A stretch of DNA of 64,000 bases from Lanius collurio (Eukaryota; Chordata; Aves; Passeriformes; Laniidae), in NCBI GenBank assembly GCA_020086605.1, contig JACBWW010000008.1, positions 16,334,720 through 16,398,719 of the forward strand. Reading direction: 5' to 3'. Below, piece by piece: positions 23,059 to 34,760 of the stretch. The position numbers were made by a program, and so were the translations under genes. Numbering within the stretch: the stretch's first letter is position 1; every line of letters starts with the position of its first letter. The notes beneath the pieces were generated by a model, which searched no databases, was not told where the DNA came from, and worked only from the letters and a program-made list of their open reading frames with translations.

Positions 23059-25699
23059 CTGGTAAAGCACAAAACAAAACTTTCACTTCTGCACTACTCA
23101 GAATGAGCAGTAGCTGGCATGGGAAACAGGCAAACCTTTAAAACCTTATTATAAAGACAGGAGAAAAAAAAATCCTCATAGATACACAGCTGAAGGTGGG
23201 ATATCTGTGTTTGTGCTCTTCATGTTTTCCACTGATGATCCTTGTAAACACAATGTTAAGTTGGCTATTAGCCAAACTTTATACAGAATATCAGTACAAG
23301 AAGAGTTAAGTGTATAATTAAATCTATAAAGAAAACTGTTTATGCAATAACTTATATAGACGTTTATTTATTGCCAGATAACTTTATCTGTGAGGGAAAT
23401 TGTGTAGATGCGACTATGGTTGAAATAAGCTAAAAATACATGTCCAGAATTTTCTCCAAGCTTGTAGATTTCTTTAGCTGTTACTCCATTTGCTTTGAGT
23501 ACTTTTATTTTGGCTGACAAGTCTCCTGATATACTATTAATTAAAAAGTTTACAAAAGTAATACATGAAAGTTATTACCATCGATTGAGTTTCAGGCATG
23601 GAGGGAATCGAGAGAGGGGGTGGTGGTGGATTTTGTTTGTTTGCTTGTTTGTTTTGTTTTATATAAAAGAAAAACTGAAGTCAGGAGAAGTTACCTTCCA
23701 AGAACTCAGAAGACTGATGCAAGAATCAGCGTGAATCCATATCAGAGTTTGCAGTGATGACCACATAGAAGATGAGGCTTCTTTTGTTCTGGGCTCATCA
23801 TTTAAGTACATGTATGTACTTAAATATAACCTCAAGTTGTTCTTTCTTTGCCCTCAAGCTTCTGTGACAGTCCCACACCATCATCTTCATATCTCTGGAT
23901 GGTTTTATGGTTATTTCATGTTAGAATGCAAAAGTGATACCATAGACTGTACAAGTCTTTTTAATCTTATTGGGCATCTTGAAAGCTTTTGAGAAAATTT
24001 GAATCTTATCCTTTTGTAGTATAACTTGCATATTGATGTTAATAATCCCCTAATGGCTACAGCAGCTACAGAAATATGTCAAACCCAGTTCCTATTTCAA
24101 TTCCTAGATTGTGCCCAGAATACTGAGGCCTATAGCTAAGAAAGATAACCTTTTGACTCCTTAGAAACAAAGTTTTGTTTGTGATTTTAATGTACAGATG
24201 AGTTTTCAGTAGATATGAAAAAGATACTTTTGATGCTGGAAAACTTACATTGGGATCTCTAATCTTTTATTTCAAGTCCTTTACTTCAGTTTCAACTTTG
24301 GACTGTAGCTGAATCCTTTTACCAAATAGCAAACAGAAGTATATTCAAGACTGAGTGCATTTCAACAATATTTAGAAGAATAACAGAAGATTCATAGCAC
24401 TAATTACTATGAAGGTGTCATATAAATCTCAAGCATCATCGTGTTTGCTCTTTCTCCCAAGCATTGTATGAAACAGGGCTTTGAGAGGTTAATTTGACAA
24501 ATAGCTGTGGTCATTGCTAGAGGACCAGTAACTGTTCTTTTCTAGGACTTCTTTTTATAACTGTTCTCTCATGGGAGATCACTGGTCTCACAGCAGAGCA
24601 GCTAAATAGAATATATATATATGTTCCTGAGCTGCCCTGGTGTGAAAGTCAGTAGTGCAGTGGATTCTTTTGGATGTGTGTGAATGGCAGTGGATTGCAG
24701 TGGGAACTAGTGGGAATGGCAGGTGGTTTTGAGTTATTCCTCCTACATTTGTACTGAAAGAGCTGAGGATTGCTTTTAATATAAAACCAACTGCTGGGTC
24801 ATTCCAAAAGATTTACCTGGCCCTGGATTCTGACTCCAAGAGCACCTACAAGGAGATAACTAGAGTTGACTGGGCAAAGAATGGGACAAGCATTTATGGC
24901 AGTTCTCCTTTCTACTCTCCAATCTGCAGTGACTAATCACTTCCAGGTTAGACACAAAGAAGAGGGTCAGAGCACTTAGTGCTGCATAGACCAGCTTCGT
25001 GCAAAACCACCCATCCTAAATAAGTCGGAAAAGGGAAATGCTGGACTTTTAAAAGAGGCTTTAATAAACTCCTTCAAAGCATAACACTGTTTTCCATAAA
25101 CACAAGATGTTAATACTGCGATAATCCTGAAAAAAAAAAAAAAACCAACAATGAAGTTAGTTGTGAGATAAGACGAAAGAAACACATTTACTAACCACAT
25201 TAACGTAACATTTTACAGCATTCAATAAGTTTTTGCATTTTGGAGGGACGCAGAAAAGTTACAAGGGGATAAGTGAGTACTGGGACTTTTTTTAATTCTT
25301 CCTCAAACCATTGTCGTAACAGCAGGTATGAAAGATAGTACCATTTATAAAATGTTGCAAGACAGTGTGGTAGAAAGAATGCCAGAGAACCACCTAAATT
25401 GGACAAAGTTGTAATCTGTGTCCAAAGCAGTATGCACAGTAAGCTCCAGAATCTTTAATAAATCTTTTCCACCTATAGAGTCCAGGAATACGCAAAGTCC
25501 AATTTTTTCCATTCAAAAAAAAAATCTGTGCTCATTCCATGATCCAGTTTTACAATCTCTGACATTGGTGTTTGTGTCCACATTTTTATACAAAGCATAT
25601 CAAGAAAAGGGGAATCACCACATGGTTCAGAAGATACTAAATGAGCAGTCTGTGATGCTCATCACTACTCTCCTTCAATTCAAAAACCAAACAAATCAC

Positions 25700-25835
25700 T
25701 CAGGCTGAGACCAAGATGCCTGATTCTGCACTAGGAGTGTCATTCCCGGAGCTGAGTGCCAGACTGCAAAATGCTACAGTGTTCTGCATGGCAATAGCCA
25801 GGTCTTCCTGTGAGTTAATTCCAGATTTTTTCATT
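25700..25835 (-). other. Possible minus-strand terminal exon or short ORF
   Basis: Minus-strand acceptor-like GTTATTTTGGTTTTAG, then one base and ATG starting a 44-codon frame ending at TGA (25700-25702). The peptide (MKKSGINSQEDLAIAMQ at its start, ESGILVSA at its end) has a coding-like composition. I do not recognise it. It cannot be the same terminal exon as 21579-21721, so either these are alternative ends, separate remnants, or chance. Confidence 0.2.
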
Positions 25836-28167
25836 CTAAAACCAAAATAACTGAATTCTTATGTATTTGCTAAGATTTTCTGCACAGCTTTTATATATTT
25901 CTGTGTACACTAATCTTTGAGGAATACCATTTGCCAATTTTTTTCATCGAGATTTTCCACATACACATTTTCCACATATTGTATAATTTGTCTCAGCATT
26001 GTTCTGTCTAAGTTTTACAGATTGTTCAGATCTTATGAACAACTTTCTCTGGAAATAGGAAAATAACAAAATGAGAATACACAGAAAAACTATAATACAC
26101 ATAGCTGGGAAATGCTCCCTTTAAACATGCCTACTGACCTAATCTTTCTGGTATCTCTCTCTTGACTTGGAAAGCTAGAAATAGACAAAGCAGGAAAAAC
26201 TCTGAAATAAAACAACTCTCTCATTTGAGTTATCTATTTTTTTCTGTTTACTGTTGTTCCTCTTCTTGTCTAGAACTTTATTGGATTTTTTTTCTTTACT
26301 TTCTACTTTAACCTTAATGAGGATAGGATCGGTTTCATCTTATTTGCCTGCAAAATTTGAGGCAAACATCCATTCTGCTATAGGATTTCCCTAATCAGTT
26401 TGATGAGTCTAAGATTCCTCATCTCAGGTTTAATGGATACTTAATCTTACCCTTCTCACTGTCCATCCCTCCTATGTTTTGAGCAAGTTTTAAATGTTAC
26501 TCTCATTGCATTTATATTCTCTGATCTCTCTGCCCTGTCTCATCTGTATTCACCAGGGAGGAACTGGCCTGAACATTGTGGAGGATGCCAAGCTTACACT
26601 ACTTTTTTCAGTTTTATTTCTAAATCCAAAATTAAAATAATCGGGTAGTCTGGGTTCACAGGGTCTTGCAGACCAAGGGTGCTTGGGTGAGGATAAACCC
26701 TGCATCAGCATAACACACAGAGATGCCTGTGGGGAAAAGGCAGGCCTACCATCCTGCCTTTGGCAAGGCTCTTCTTATTTAAATGAAGACATTCTTGGCA
26801 ATACTGCATTGCTGGGCAGAAGCAGCCTCAAAGCCAAACTTGAAGCCAAATGCATCACCGTGAATTTTGTTTTAGAGGGCCATCAAGAACAGCTCAACTC
26901 AAAAGGGATGCATTTTCCAACTGAAAGTACACTTTGATATGCATTCACCCTCTGAAATGCAATGTAGCAGGCACAATTGAACATACATAGCCTGGGGTTA
27001 TTTCTAGAGATGCTGTCAGATCTCTTCCTGCAAGGGAAGGTGAGATTTGTAAGCATTCTGAATTCAGACCATTTACAAGGAAAAGTCAGTGAATGATACT
27101 GGATTTCAATAGCACCATTACCTTTAAGTACTCTTAAAAACTTACTTCAGAGGATTAAAAATGAACTCTTATGCACATCAAAAACTTTTCCCCTTACAAG
27201 CACAGAAAGTATAGCTCATATAAATGCAAGTTTTTCATTACTACTTTTTCAACTCTATGGTCAATTGAAGTATTTTAATTATTTACAGTATTTAAATTTT
27301 ACAGTATTGATGTAATTTATAACATCAGTTTCTATCTAATTCTCTCCACAAACACTGTTGGGATATTTCTAAATAAAATAGGTTACAGTCTTCAAATCTT
27401 CACTAACAAGGTAAAACTAGTACCTGGAAAAAAACCAAACCAAACAAAACAAAACAAACATACTTTCAAGCACATACATCCAAATGTACAGGTAACAAGA
27501 ACCTCATTTTACAGAAACACTCTTAACTTCTTGCTTTCTCTTCTATATCTATTTCAGTAAAAAGTAAGATTTCTGGAATTAACCCCAAATACCTCCAAAT
27601 ACATCTAACAATTCTAAGTTCAAGTTCAATATGAATATTTATTTAAACAAAAGAGTGTGGTCTTTTGTTTAATCTTAAAAGCAGTTGACTAACATACTAA
27701 AGGATTCAAAGGCCTGAAGTCAAGACTGCTTTAGCTACTTACTTCCACAGCGAGCAAACACTAAGAAACTGGTTAAGACATAGAGTAATATGGTCTGGGC
27801 TCAGTAAGTTTGTAATCCTGCCCAGAGCTTCTGAGATATGGTTGCCTAAATAGTTTATAACTAGTGCTAGAATTCAGAGTAAAATTACTATCTCTCCTAG
27901 AAAGACTTATAACTGCAGCAAAGAAACATTTATACTAAGAATCTGTGTACAACTTCCTGTGCAAGTTTCTTCTCTAAAAAGTTGCAGTTCATAAATATGT
28001 ATATAGATAATATTTGGGCTGAGGAAACGAAAATAAAAGTCATCAAATGAGCTCACTATTTTTATCTGAATGAGGTTAACTCTGAAATATAGTTTTATAC
28101 AATAAAGCAAAACAGGTAAGTCAAACTGTAATGGGAATTCTGTCAGAAATTCTAATTACAGACAGTC

Positions 28168-28910
28168 AGGAATTTCTAAAGATGAGCCAAAGCTTTTCCC
28201 GGTAGTAGACCAGTTTTGACTGGTATATATACACCAGTGGGCTTAGGCAATAAAATGTAGTTGTCTGGAACAGGGAATAAATAATTTGTTGGCCTGAGCA
28301 AGCAGCTGGTCTTTGCAAAGTCCATGTATCTTTGCTTTGCTTCGCTGGATTTAGAGGAAGAAGTTGAATCCATGTGAGGGTCCTAACCAGACAGTGATAA
28401 GCTGTCTTTCTTTTTAGCTTGATGAGTATTTATTCAGCTATACAGAGTGGAGCAGGTCCAAGGACGAAGAGGCCAGTCCTTAACACCAGAATAGTCCTCA
28501 GTTCAGCCATCAGACAGCAATGGGAACATTCCTGAGTCTGATTCAGGCACGGTCTGATTTGAAGGCAGGTCTCCCAAATCCCCCGAGGATACCATAGCCA
28601 TGAGGCAACTGGCTGTGATGTGTGTCTGTCTGTTCAAAAGGTTACTTGGTTCTGATGCAGAATGTGTAAAAAAAAGTCTCTTCACAGTCTGTCCTTTCAA
28701 TACGACAGACTGTCTCAGTTCTCTGTAGGTATCACTGAGTTTGCAGAAAAGGTTGAGCAGAACCTGTCACAGTCCCTGTCCATGGAGGTAGGTGATGTGA
28801 CTCAGGTACACCTGGCTGCATCGGAGCAGGTCGTGGTTGGTGGGTTACCCATGTGAACATCGCATATAATGATTTGCTGCAGGACCAGGAACTATGGAAT
28901 ATTAACCAAA
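28168..28910 (-). pseudogene. Possible decayed coding sequence, minus strand
   Basis: A single minus-strand frame reads through about 240 codons with few stops and coding-like peptides. In order: CSHG, stop, NHDLLRCSQVYLSHITYLHG, a TGA where Trp would fit (GL/QVLLNLFCKL), SDTYRELRQSVVLKGQ, then a 50-residue Ser/Pro/Asp-rich stretch ending FPLLSDG at TGA (28503-28505), and a further 65-codon stretch ending KALAHL (28176). Keeping one frame over this length suggests a former coding exon or retrocopy rather than chance. I do not recognise the protein. Alternatively the pieces are unrelated open stretches in moderately GC-rich DNA. Confidence 0.3.
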
Positions 28911-28959
28911 AATGCTCTCTTCAGTATTAGAAATAGCCGTTTTAATGAAGTAGACGTGC

Positions 28960-29270
28960 CCACCAACTGTTGACGCACCTACCGGATGAAGAGGAAGAAG
29001 GGCGAAACTGTGTCCCCGGGCGTCCCGGGGCAGCCAGCAACCCTGCACGCCCCGGGCGCTCCCCCCGCTCGCCGACGCAGGATGGCGCCCTCAGTATGAG
29101 CAATTATCCCGGGGGGAGCAGGTTGGAGATCCATTTCCAGAATAAAGCGTTTCTCTCTGAATGACCCTATTCCCAAGGAGCATCGATTATATAGCTCCGC
29201 TTTTCAATGCAGTGATACATTCTGCTACTCCCCTAATCATTGTTACATTACTTTGCCCGGCGACGGTAAA
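28960..29270. promoter_or_regulatory. Small CpG cluster upstream of the ADAMTS6 island
   Basis: A compact CpG-rich block (densest 28999-29090) separated by 600 bases of ordinary DNA from the main island. On the minus strand it ends in a good donor, CATCCG/GTAGGT, at 28983/28982. On the plus strand a donor CTCAA/GTAAGT lies at 29282/29283. It could be a first exon of a divergent transcript, an alternative ADAMTS6 start, or the edge of the island. Confidence 0.35.
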
Positions 29271-29859
29271 AGGATCTCTCAAGTAAGTGTTCACTGTGCT
29301 GTTTCAGAAGGAATGGTGACAAAGGTGACTAGCTATTTAGGACGTTGTGCTTGTTTTGTTAGAACTGCAGTTAAAAGAAATTTCACATACTTCTATATAG
29401 AATGCAATTTAACTATAGTAGTACTTCGTATTCAGAGGTAATTGTGTAGAGTTTATTTGAAACGACGAGTAACAGCCGCAGCTCTGATTTCCCCATCTCA
29501 CAGGGCACAAAGCCAGCCCTTGCTGACCATCAGAGTCCTGCTGGCTGTTTGACTTTGCAGGCGGATCCTGCTCTTTCGATGCTCGGAGAAGTCCCTGAGT
29601 AGCTGTGCTCTTGGACCTTCCTCTGCAATCATTTCACAGTCCAACCAGATATTATAGATTCACCAGAAGGTGCAATTACACCTACTACCTCCGGCTGGGG
29701 AGGAAAACCCGCACCCGCACCGTTTGGGAAATACAGTTAGCAGAAGCTTGAAACCTTAGAACCTAGGTTCAGGAAGGATTTGGTTTTTTCTCTCTCTTTT
29801 TTCGGCAATCGGAAATTGACTTGGTGGTTAAGAGGGCAAGTGGGAGTTCCAACCCACTC

Positions 29860-30560
29860 CGTCCGTGTGACCCTCTCCCCGGCACCGCTGGCTTCCCGGA
29901 GCAGGGGCGCTCCGCAGGCCGCCAGCTGCTCTCTCCCGCGCGCGTCTCCCAGCCCTGCCAGACGGGGACACGGGGACACGGCCCCCGCCCCGACCCCCGC
30001 CCGGCTCCCCGCCGCAAATGAAACTGAAAGCGCTGTGCGGGCAGGGCTGGGACCCGCAACCCTGGCGCGCTCCTGGCCCGGCTGCCGCTGGCAGCGCGAG
30101 CTTCAGACACCGCCTCCCCTCCGCTGGAAATGGTATTTAAGAAGTTTCCTTTTATTAATGCCCGTAACGGGGCGCTGGACGGGCAGGGCGATGGCAGCAG
30201 GGCGATGGCAGCAGGGGGCGGCCCCAGCTCGCAGCCCGCCGGCAGCGCCCGTACCCGGCGCCTGCCGCCAGCACCCCGAGGCCGGGCTGCGGCTCCCCGG
30301 ACGGGCGGGCCCGCGCTCCCCTCAGGCGGCTCCGTGAGGGTCCCGCCGCCCCCCCTGCCGAGTGCCGCTCCCCCGGCTGCGCCCCTGCCCCCCCGCCGCC
30401 ACGTGACGGGCGCGCATGCGCGGCGGCCCGGGGCACATCTGCAGGCTGACGTCAGCGGGCCCCGCGCCGTCCCCCGGGCGAGGCTGCCAAGGCTCCCCCG
30501 CTGCCGCCGCGCTCGGCTTGGCCCGGCGCCGGCAGCCAGAGGAGGAGGTCTGGGGCTACT
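29860..30560 (+). promoter_or_regulatory. ADAMTS6: ADAMTS6 CpG-island core promoter
   Basis: The GC- and CpG-densest part of the region upstream of ADAMTS6. Within 55 bases it has CACGTGAC (E-box, 30400-30407), the NRF1-type palindrome GCGCATGCGC (30412-30421) and a perfect CRE, TGACGTCA (30447-30454). No TATA box lies at a useful distance, so dispersed CpG-island initiation just downstream is expected. Transcription start is inferred, not shown. Confidence 0.6.
30400..30454 (+). promoter_or_regulatory. ADAMTS6: E-box, NRF1 and CRE sites in one cluster
   Basis: Exact matches to CACGTG, GCGCATGCGC and TGACGTCA. Spacing of 4 and 25 bases between them suggests a compact proximal promoter. Confidence 0.55.
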
Positions 30561-31694
30561 TCAACCAAACTTTCCTGAGTCCTTCCTGCTCTGCCTGCCT
30601 CCCCTCTGCTCCCCCTCTCTTTCCCCCCTTTCTGTCTCCCGATCCCCCCTCCCCAGCACAACTCAGATGATATTCACATGGTATTTTGCACAGAGGAGGC
30701 TGCTCAAGAGGAGGGCACCCACCCCCACCCCAATATAAGCCTGTTTTTCCCTCCTTCCTCCTCCCCCCGTCTTTTTTGTTGGAAAGAGAAAATGTGCAGG
30801 GTGATAGCTTGGGTGAATTGATGGCATCCTTCCTCCTGCCAAGCCAACCCGTTTTCTAAAAACCCCTTTTAGGAAGGCTAGAGAATTTTATTCTGTTGGA
30901 GAATATAACCCTGATGGTTGCTTGCACAGAGGGGAAAAGCAGAGAGGAATACGGGAATCGTCCTGTGCAATCTCTATTGTTTGAAACTTACTTTATATCA
31001 GAAATTGAAGATGAAAACGGTAAGGAAGATTTCACACTATTCAATGAAACTTTTTGCTTTTCTTATGTCCCGAATAATGGTGCGTGCAGGGCTTTGGGGA
31101 GCGGGGGGATATTTATATTGCATTAGGCGAGGTGCATTTGGAGTAATTTCAGAGAGAAACCTCTGAGGATGGGGGAAGGGGGTGCGAGGATTTTTCAGCC
31201 GATAAGAGAGGTAATTGATGAAGTACCATCTCGAATAGTGCACTTTTAAGAAGATTTTTTTTTTAATATACTTTGAATACTAAGTCGTTGGTAGAAGCAG
31301 GAAAGGAAAAACAAAACCAAACCAAAACCAAACAACAGACGAAAACCAAAGCAGCCCCCAAACCCCAGCGACAACCCAGGGCTATTCCGGACTGCTGCTG
31401 AGGAAGCCCCGCTCTCGGCCGTGCCGTGTCCGGCGGTGTCCGCTGCCGCGGTCAGACAAGTGCACACTTTGTGCCTGAGCTCGGAGGGTCGGCGCGGCCG
31501 CCGTCCCGCAGCGGTGCTCGCGGGGATGTCGGGCTCTCGCTGGGCTCATCAGGAAGATGGAAGCGTGTGGTTTTGATTTACTTCGAGCCGCTTGGGATTT
31601 GCCAGACTCTTAACCCCGCGGACTCGTGTTTGTCGGTGTATGTCTGTCTCCGCAGTGGCTTGGGGTTAAAAGGGACTTTGTTTGGTGGGAGGAG
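30540..31694 (+). other. ADAMTS6: Probable ADAMTS6 5' UTR first-exon region
   Basis: Sequence downstream of the promoter cluster. It begins pyrimidine-rich and carries two donor candidates: AACG/GTAAGG at 31019/31020 and the stronger GAG/GTAAGT at 31694/31695. Either could splice to the acceptor at 36131. No protein is expected here; the open frames are upstream ORFs or composition artefacts. Confidence 0.4.
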
Positions 31695-32159
31695 GTAAGT
31701 GGGCTCTGGCTCCCCGGCGATGTGTGTGCGGATTTTGTCTTCGCTACTTTCTTTCATTGTTGTACAAGAGAGAAGGGAGAGAGAGGGAAAGAGTCAGACT
31801 CTTGTTTTTATTTGGGCTGCCGGTGCAACGCGTTTGGGCCAAACGCCAAGTGTCTGGGTCACACGCGTTTTATCCAAATAGATTCAGCGCTGCTGTCTGG
31901 AAATGGGCTGCTGAAAGTTAACTTTAGGATCAGCTCCACCACAGCAACCAGACTCTTCCCTGCAGTCTCTCTAGGGACGACGTCTTTTTTTTTTTTTTAG
32001 GGATGTGTGTCTGGTGACTTCCAATTTGCTTCAGCTCCAGTTTTTTTAACTGTGTGTGCAGACGTGTACAGATAACGTGCATGTGTTGAGCTGTGTGTGT
32101 AGCCATGTATTTTTCTAGCCTGTTGGCTTTTTCTTTTGGAGGGGTGCGAGCTGCTTTTT

Positions 32160-32930
32160 CGGTAGATGCAGTGACAGCTGCCCCCTCGACACGGCCGACG
32201 GGGAACCCTGGGGCTGGCGGGGGCGGGAGGGGAATTCATACGGCAGCAGCCCCGTCGTACGCCGGGGCCCGCACAGCAGTAATTTTACTCCCCACGCCTC
32301 GACTTCTGGATAATTCCCGGGAAGGAGGGCTCGGTCCTTTCCTTTTGTACGTGTCCGCCTCCCGGCCACCCTCGGCCCCCTTCCTTTTCACCGAGCTCTG
32401 CCCGGCACGGTCTGCGTGTCGCAGTTCTCGTCTGGGGAAGCTCCCGGGAGCACGGCTAATCCCTGGCTTTTGAAGCCCTGCGGCGCTTTTCACGGCCAGC
32501 CGCGATACCTGTAATTGAATTTGTATGATTGATGCCTGTCCTCCGCCCCGTCCCCTCCCGCCGCCCTCCCCATTTCCTTAGCAACCACTCGTAGTGCCGG
32601 GCGGGCGCACGGCCGCCCCTGCCCGCGCCTCACCGCGGGCTCCCGCCGCCCGCACGGCCCGGCCGCGGAGGGCGGGAAGGCGGCGGGGGCCGAGCCGCGG
32701 GGGCGGGGGCCGGGAGGACAACCCCCTGTCCGCCCGCCGGAGCGGCGGGTCTCTTTCCCGGTCGTCGCTCTTCTCGACCCCGCCCCGGGGCGCAGCAGCG
32801 GTCTGGGAGCTGTGATCCGGCGGTGCGGTGTCGCGTCTGTTCTGGCACTTCGGCCGCTAAACGGGAAACCTTGGAGCTGCCGTCCCCCAAGCGCGCTGGA
32901 ACCTGTCGGTTCTGCGATGAACACCCCTGG
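32160..32930. promoter_or_regulatory. ADAMTS6: Second CpG-island block
   Basis: A second very GC-rich block (densest 32540-32810) with GC boxes and clustered G-runs near 32690-32715, inside the first ADAMTS6 intron if the 31694 donor is used. It could be an alternative promoter or simply the 3' shore of a broad island. Confidence 0.5.
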
Positions 32931-33099
32931 TGTGGCGGTTGTCTTGGCACACCAGGCTCGGATGGTCTCCGGTCCTAAAACTTGAGCTACCTCTGGTTAA
33001 GTGATGCCTTAGTTGCCCAAAGCACCTTTGGTTAGATAGAGGCTCCCCTGATGACCGCTGTGAGCAGTTTGGCTAGTCACCTCCTCGTAATACATTTTA

Positions 33100-33498
33100 T
33101 CACGGAATCATTTAGGTTGAAGAGGACCTCTGAGGTCATTGAGTCCAATATATGATTGAGCACTACTCTGTCAACTAGACCATGGCACCAAGTGCCAGAT
33201 CCAGTCTTCCCTTAAACGCCTTCAGCAATGGTGACACCACTACCGTCCTGAGCATCCCATTCCAATGTCTAATCACCCTTCTGTGTAGAAATTCTTCCTC
33301 ATGTGCAACCTAAACTACCCCCCAGCAGTTTGAGGTTGTGTCCTCTTATGTCACTGGTTGGTTGGGAGAAGAGACCAACCTCCACCCCGTTACACTTTCA
33401 GGCAGTTGTAGAGAGCAATAATAATCCTTGAGCTGCCTTTTCTCCAAGCTAAACACCCCCAGCTCTGTCAGCCACCTCTCATAAGACTAGTGCTCCAA
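33100..33498 (-). repeat. CR1 LINE 3' end, minus strand
   Basis: Clear reverse CR1: 'ggaatcatttaggttgaaga', 'gaggtcattgagtccaatat', 'ttggttgggagaagagacca', 'ggcagttgtagagagcaata' and 'ctcataagactagtgctcca' follow the consensus order. It starts just beyond the CpG block, marking the island edge. Confidence 0.9.
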
Positions 33499-34409
33499 AA
33501 ACTATGGCTTTTTTTCTCCTCACTGACTGTCACTGGGTAAGTGTCACCAGTGTCAAGACTGCCACAGTTATCATCAGTGCCTTCACAGAAATGCCAGTGC
33601 TATGCATCTGCTTTGTCACGGGCATCAGAAAACATCTTGTACTATTCCTTTCCTGTTTGGCAGAGCTCTTAGACGGGGTCTTTGGTTTTAGGTGGTGGTT
33701 GAGGACACCAGTAGGTGAATGTGTAGTGCACCACATGACACGCTAGAAGTTTCTTACTGTAAGCTTAGTGTTGACCAAATTTTGCATCTTAACAACAGTC
33801 TACAGTGAAATGCTGAATATAGACTGCCCCAGAAGGTGGAAATAAAAAAACAAAAAAAAACAACAAAAAAAAAAGGGGTATAGGGTCTGGACTTTGAGGT
33901 TTCTACCAAATGTCATACTGAAAGTGTTTTATCTTGAAATTACCCGAGTGCTTTATCATTCACATCCATTGCTGCTTTTCATCTGGCAATAGCTTCATGT
34001 GATCAGGTTGTATCCATGGTCAAGCTGGAAATAAATATTTTTGAAGAAGTAAAAAATTCTACTGGAGCTTAATATGAAAGGATATTGGTCTTATATGAAG
34101 CTTGAAATGGGGGAGACCACTTCAGGGACCTCTGCAAGGACACTAGACATGAGTGACTGTTTGACACAATTGACCAGCATACAACCACAGGGTCCATCAT
34201 GTGGGCCATTGGTGGGTAAATAATAAATAATGGTACTAAATAATGGGTACTGTTAATTTATGTCCAGTATTCTGAGTATCTAGCTCCTTCGGTACTGCAG
34301 TTTCAGGAGATACTAATGTTAGGATAACTTATTATCAGCCTAACAGGCTGAACATGAGCTCCCTGTTAGGATATTTTGGCTAAGTTGAAGCTGTAAGGCA
34401 ATATTACGT

Positions 34410-34760
34410 CTATATATGGCAGTAATGAGCCATGACTGGACTACAGTGTCCAGTTCTGGTGTCTGTGGATGAAAAGGGATGCTGATGAATTGGAAATGGT
34501 TCAGAGAAAAACTGCTGAAGTATTCAGCCATCTGGAAACTGGATTATACTGAATGAGATAAACCAAATAGGCTGAGCTGCTTATCAGGAAGTGTCCAGAG
34601 GTGCTTGTATCAGATTATAACTATGCATACAAGGAGAAGAAACCAGCTCATTAGTAAACAGGGATAAAGCAAGATTCAGTGACAAGAATTTGAAACTATA
34701 CATTCTGAGATTAGAAATAAGGTGCATTACTTACTTTCCTAATCTAGCTGAAAGACTTCG
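34410..34760 (+). repeat. Old CR1-like LINE relic, plus strand
   Basis: 'actacagtgtccagttctgg' followed by 'ggttcagagaaaaactgctg' and 'attagaaataaggtgcatta' matches the 3' part of an old CR1 family in order, with heavy divergence. Confidence 0.55.

Larger units (their letters stand above)
21722..28160. other. Intergenic, AT-rich, with scattered minus-strand coding-like pieces
   Basis: Mostly AT-rich DNA without recognised repeats. Besides the segments listed separately, minus-strand open stretches at 24976-25406 and 27930-28025 have plausible splice sites but no recognised product. The stretch 26640-26940 is less AT-rich and may be an old insertion. Nothing else stands out. Confidence 0.5.

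Noticed and set aside
29737..32950. Many open frames of 80-202 codons in the CpG island
   Set aside because: Pro/Ala/Arg/Gly-rich peptides present in all frames, as expected from CpG-island composition. None has a recognisable domain.
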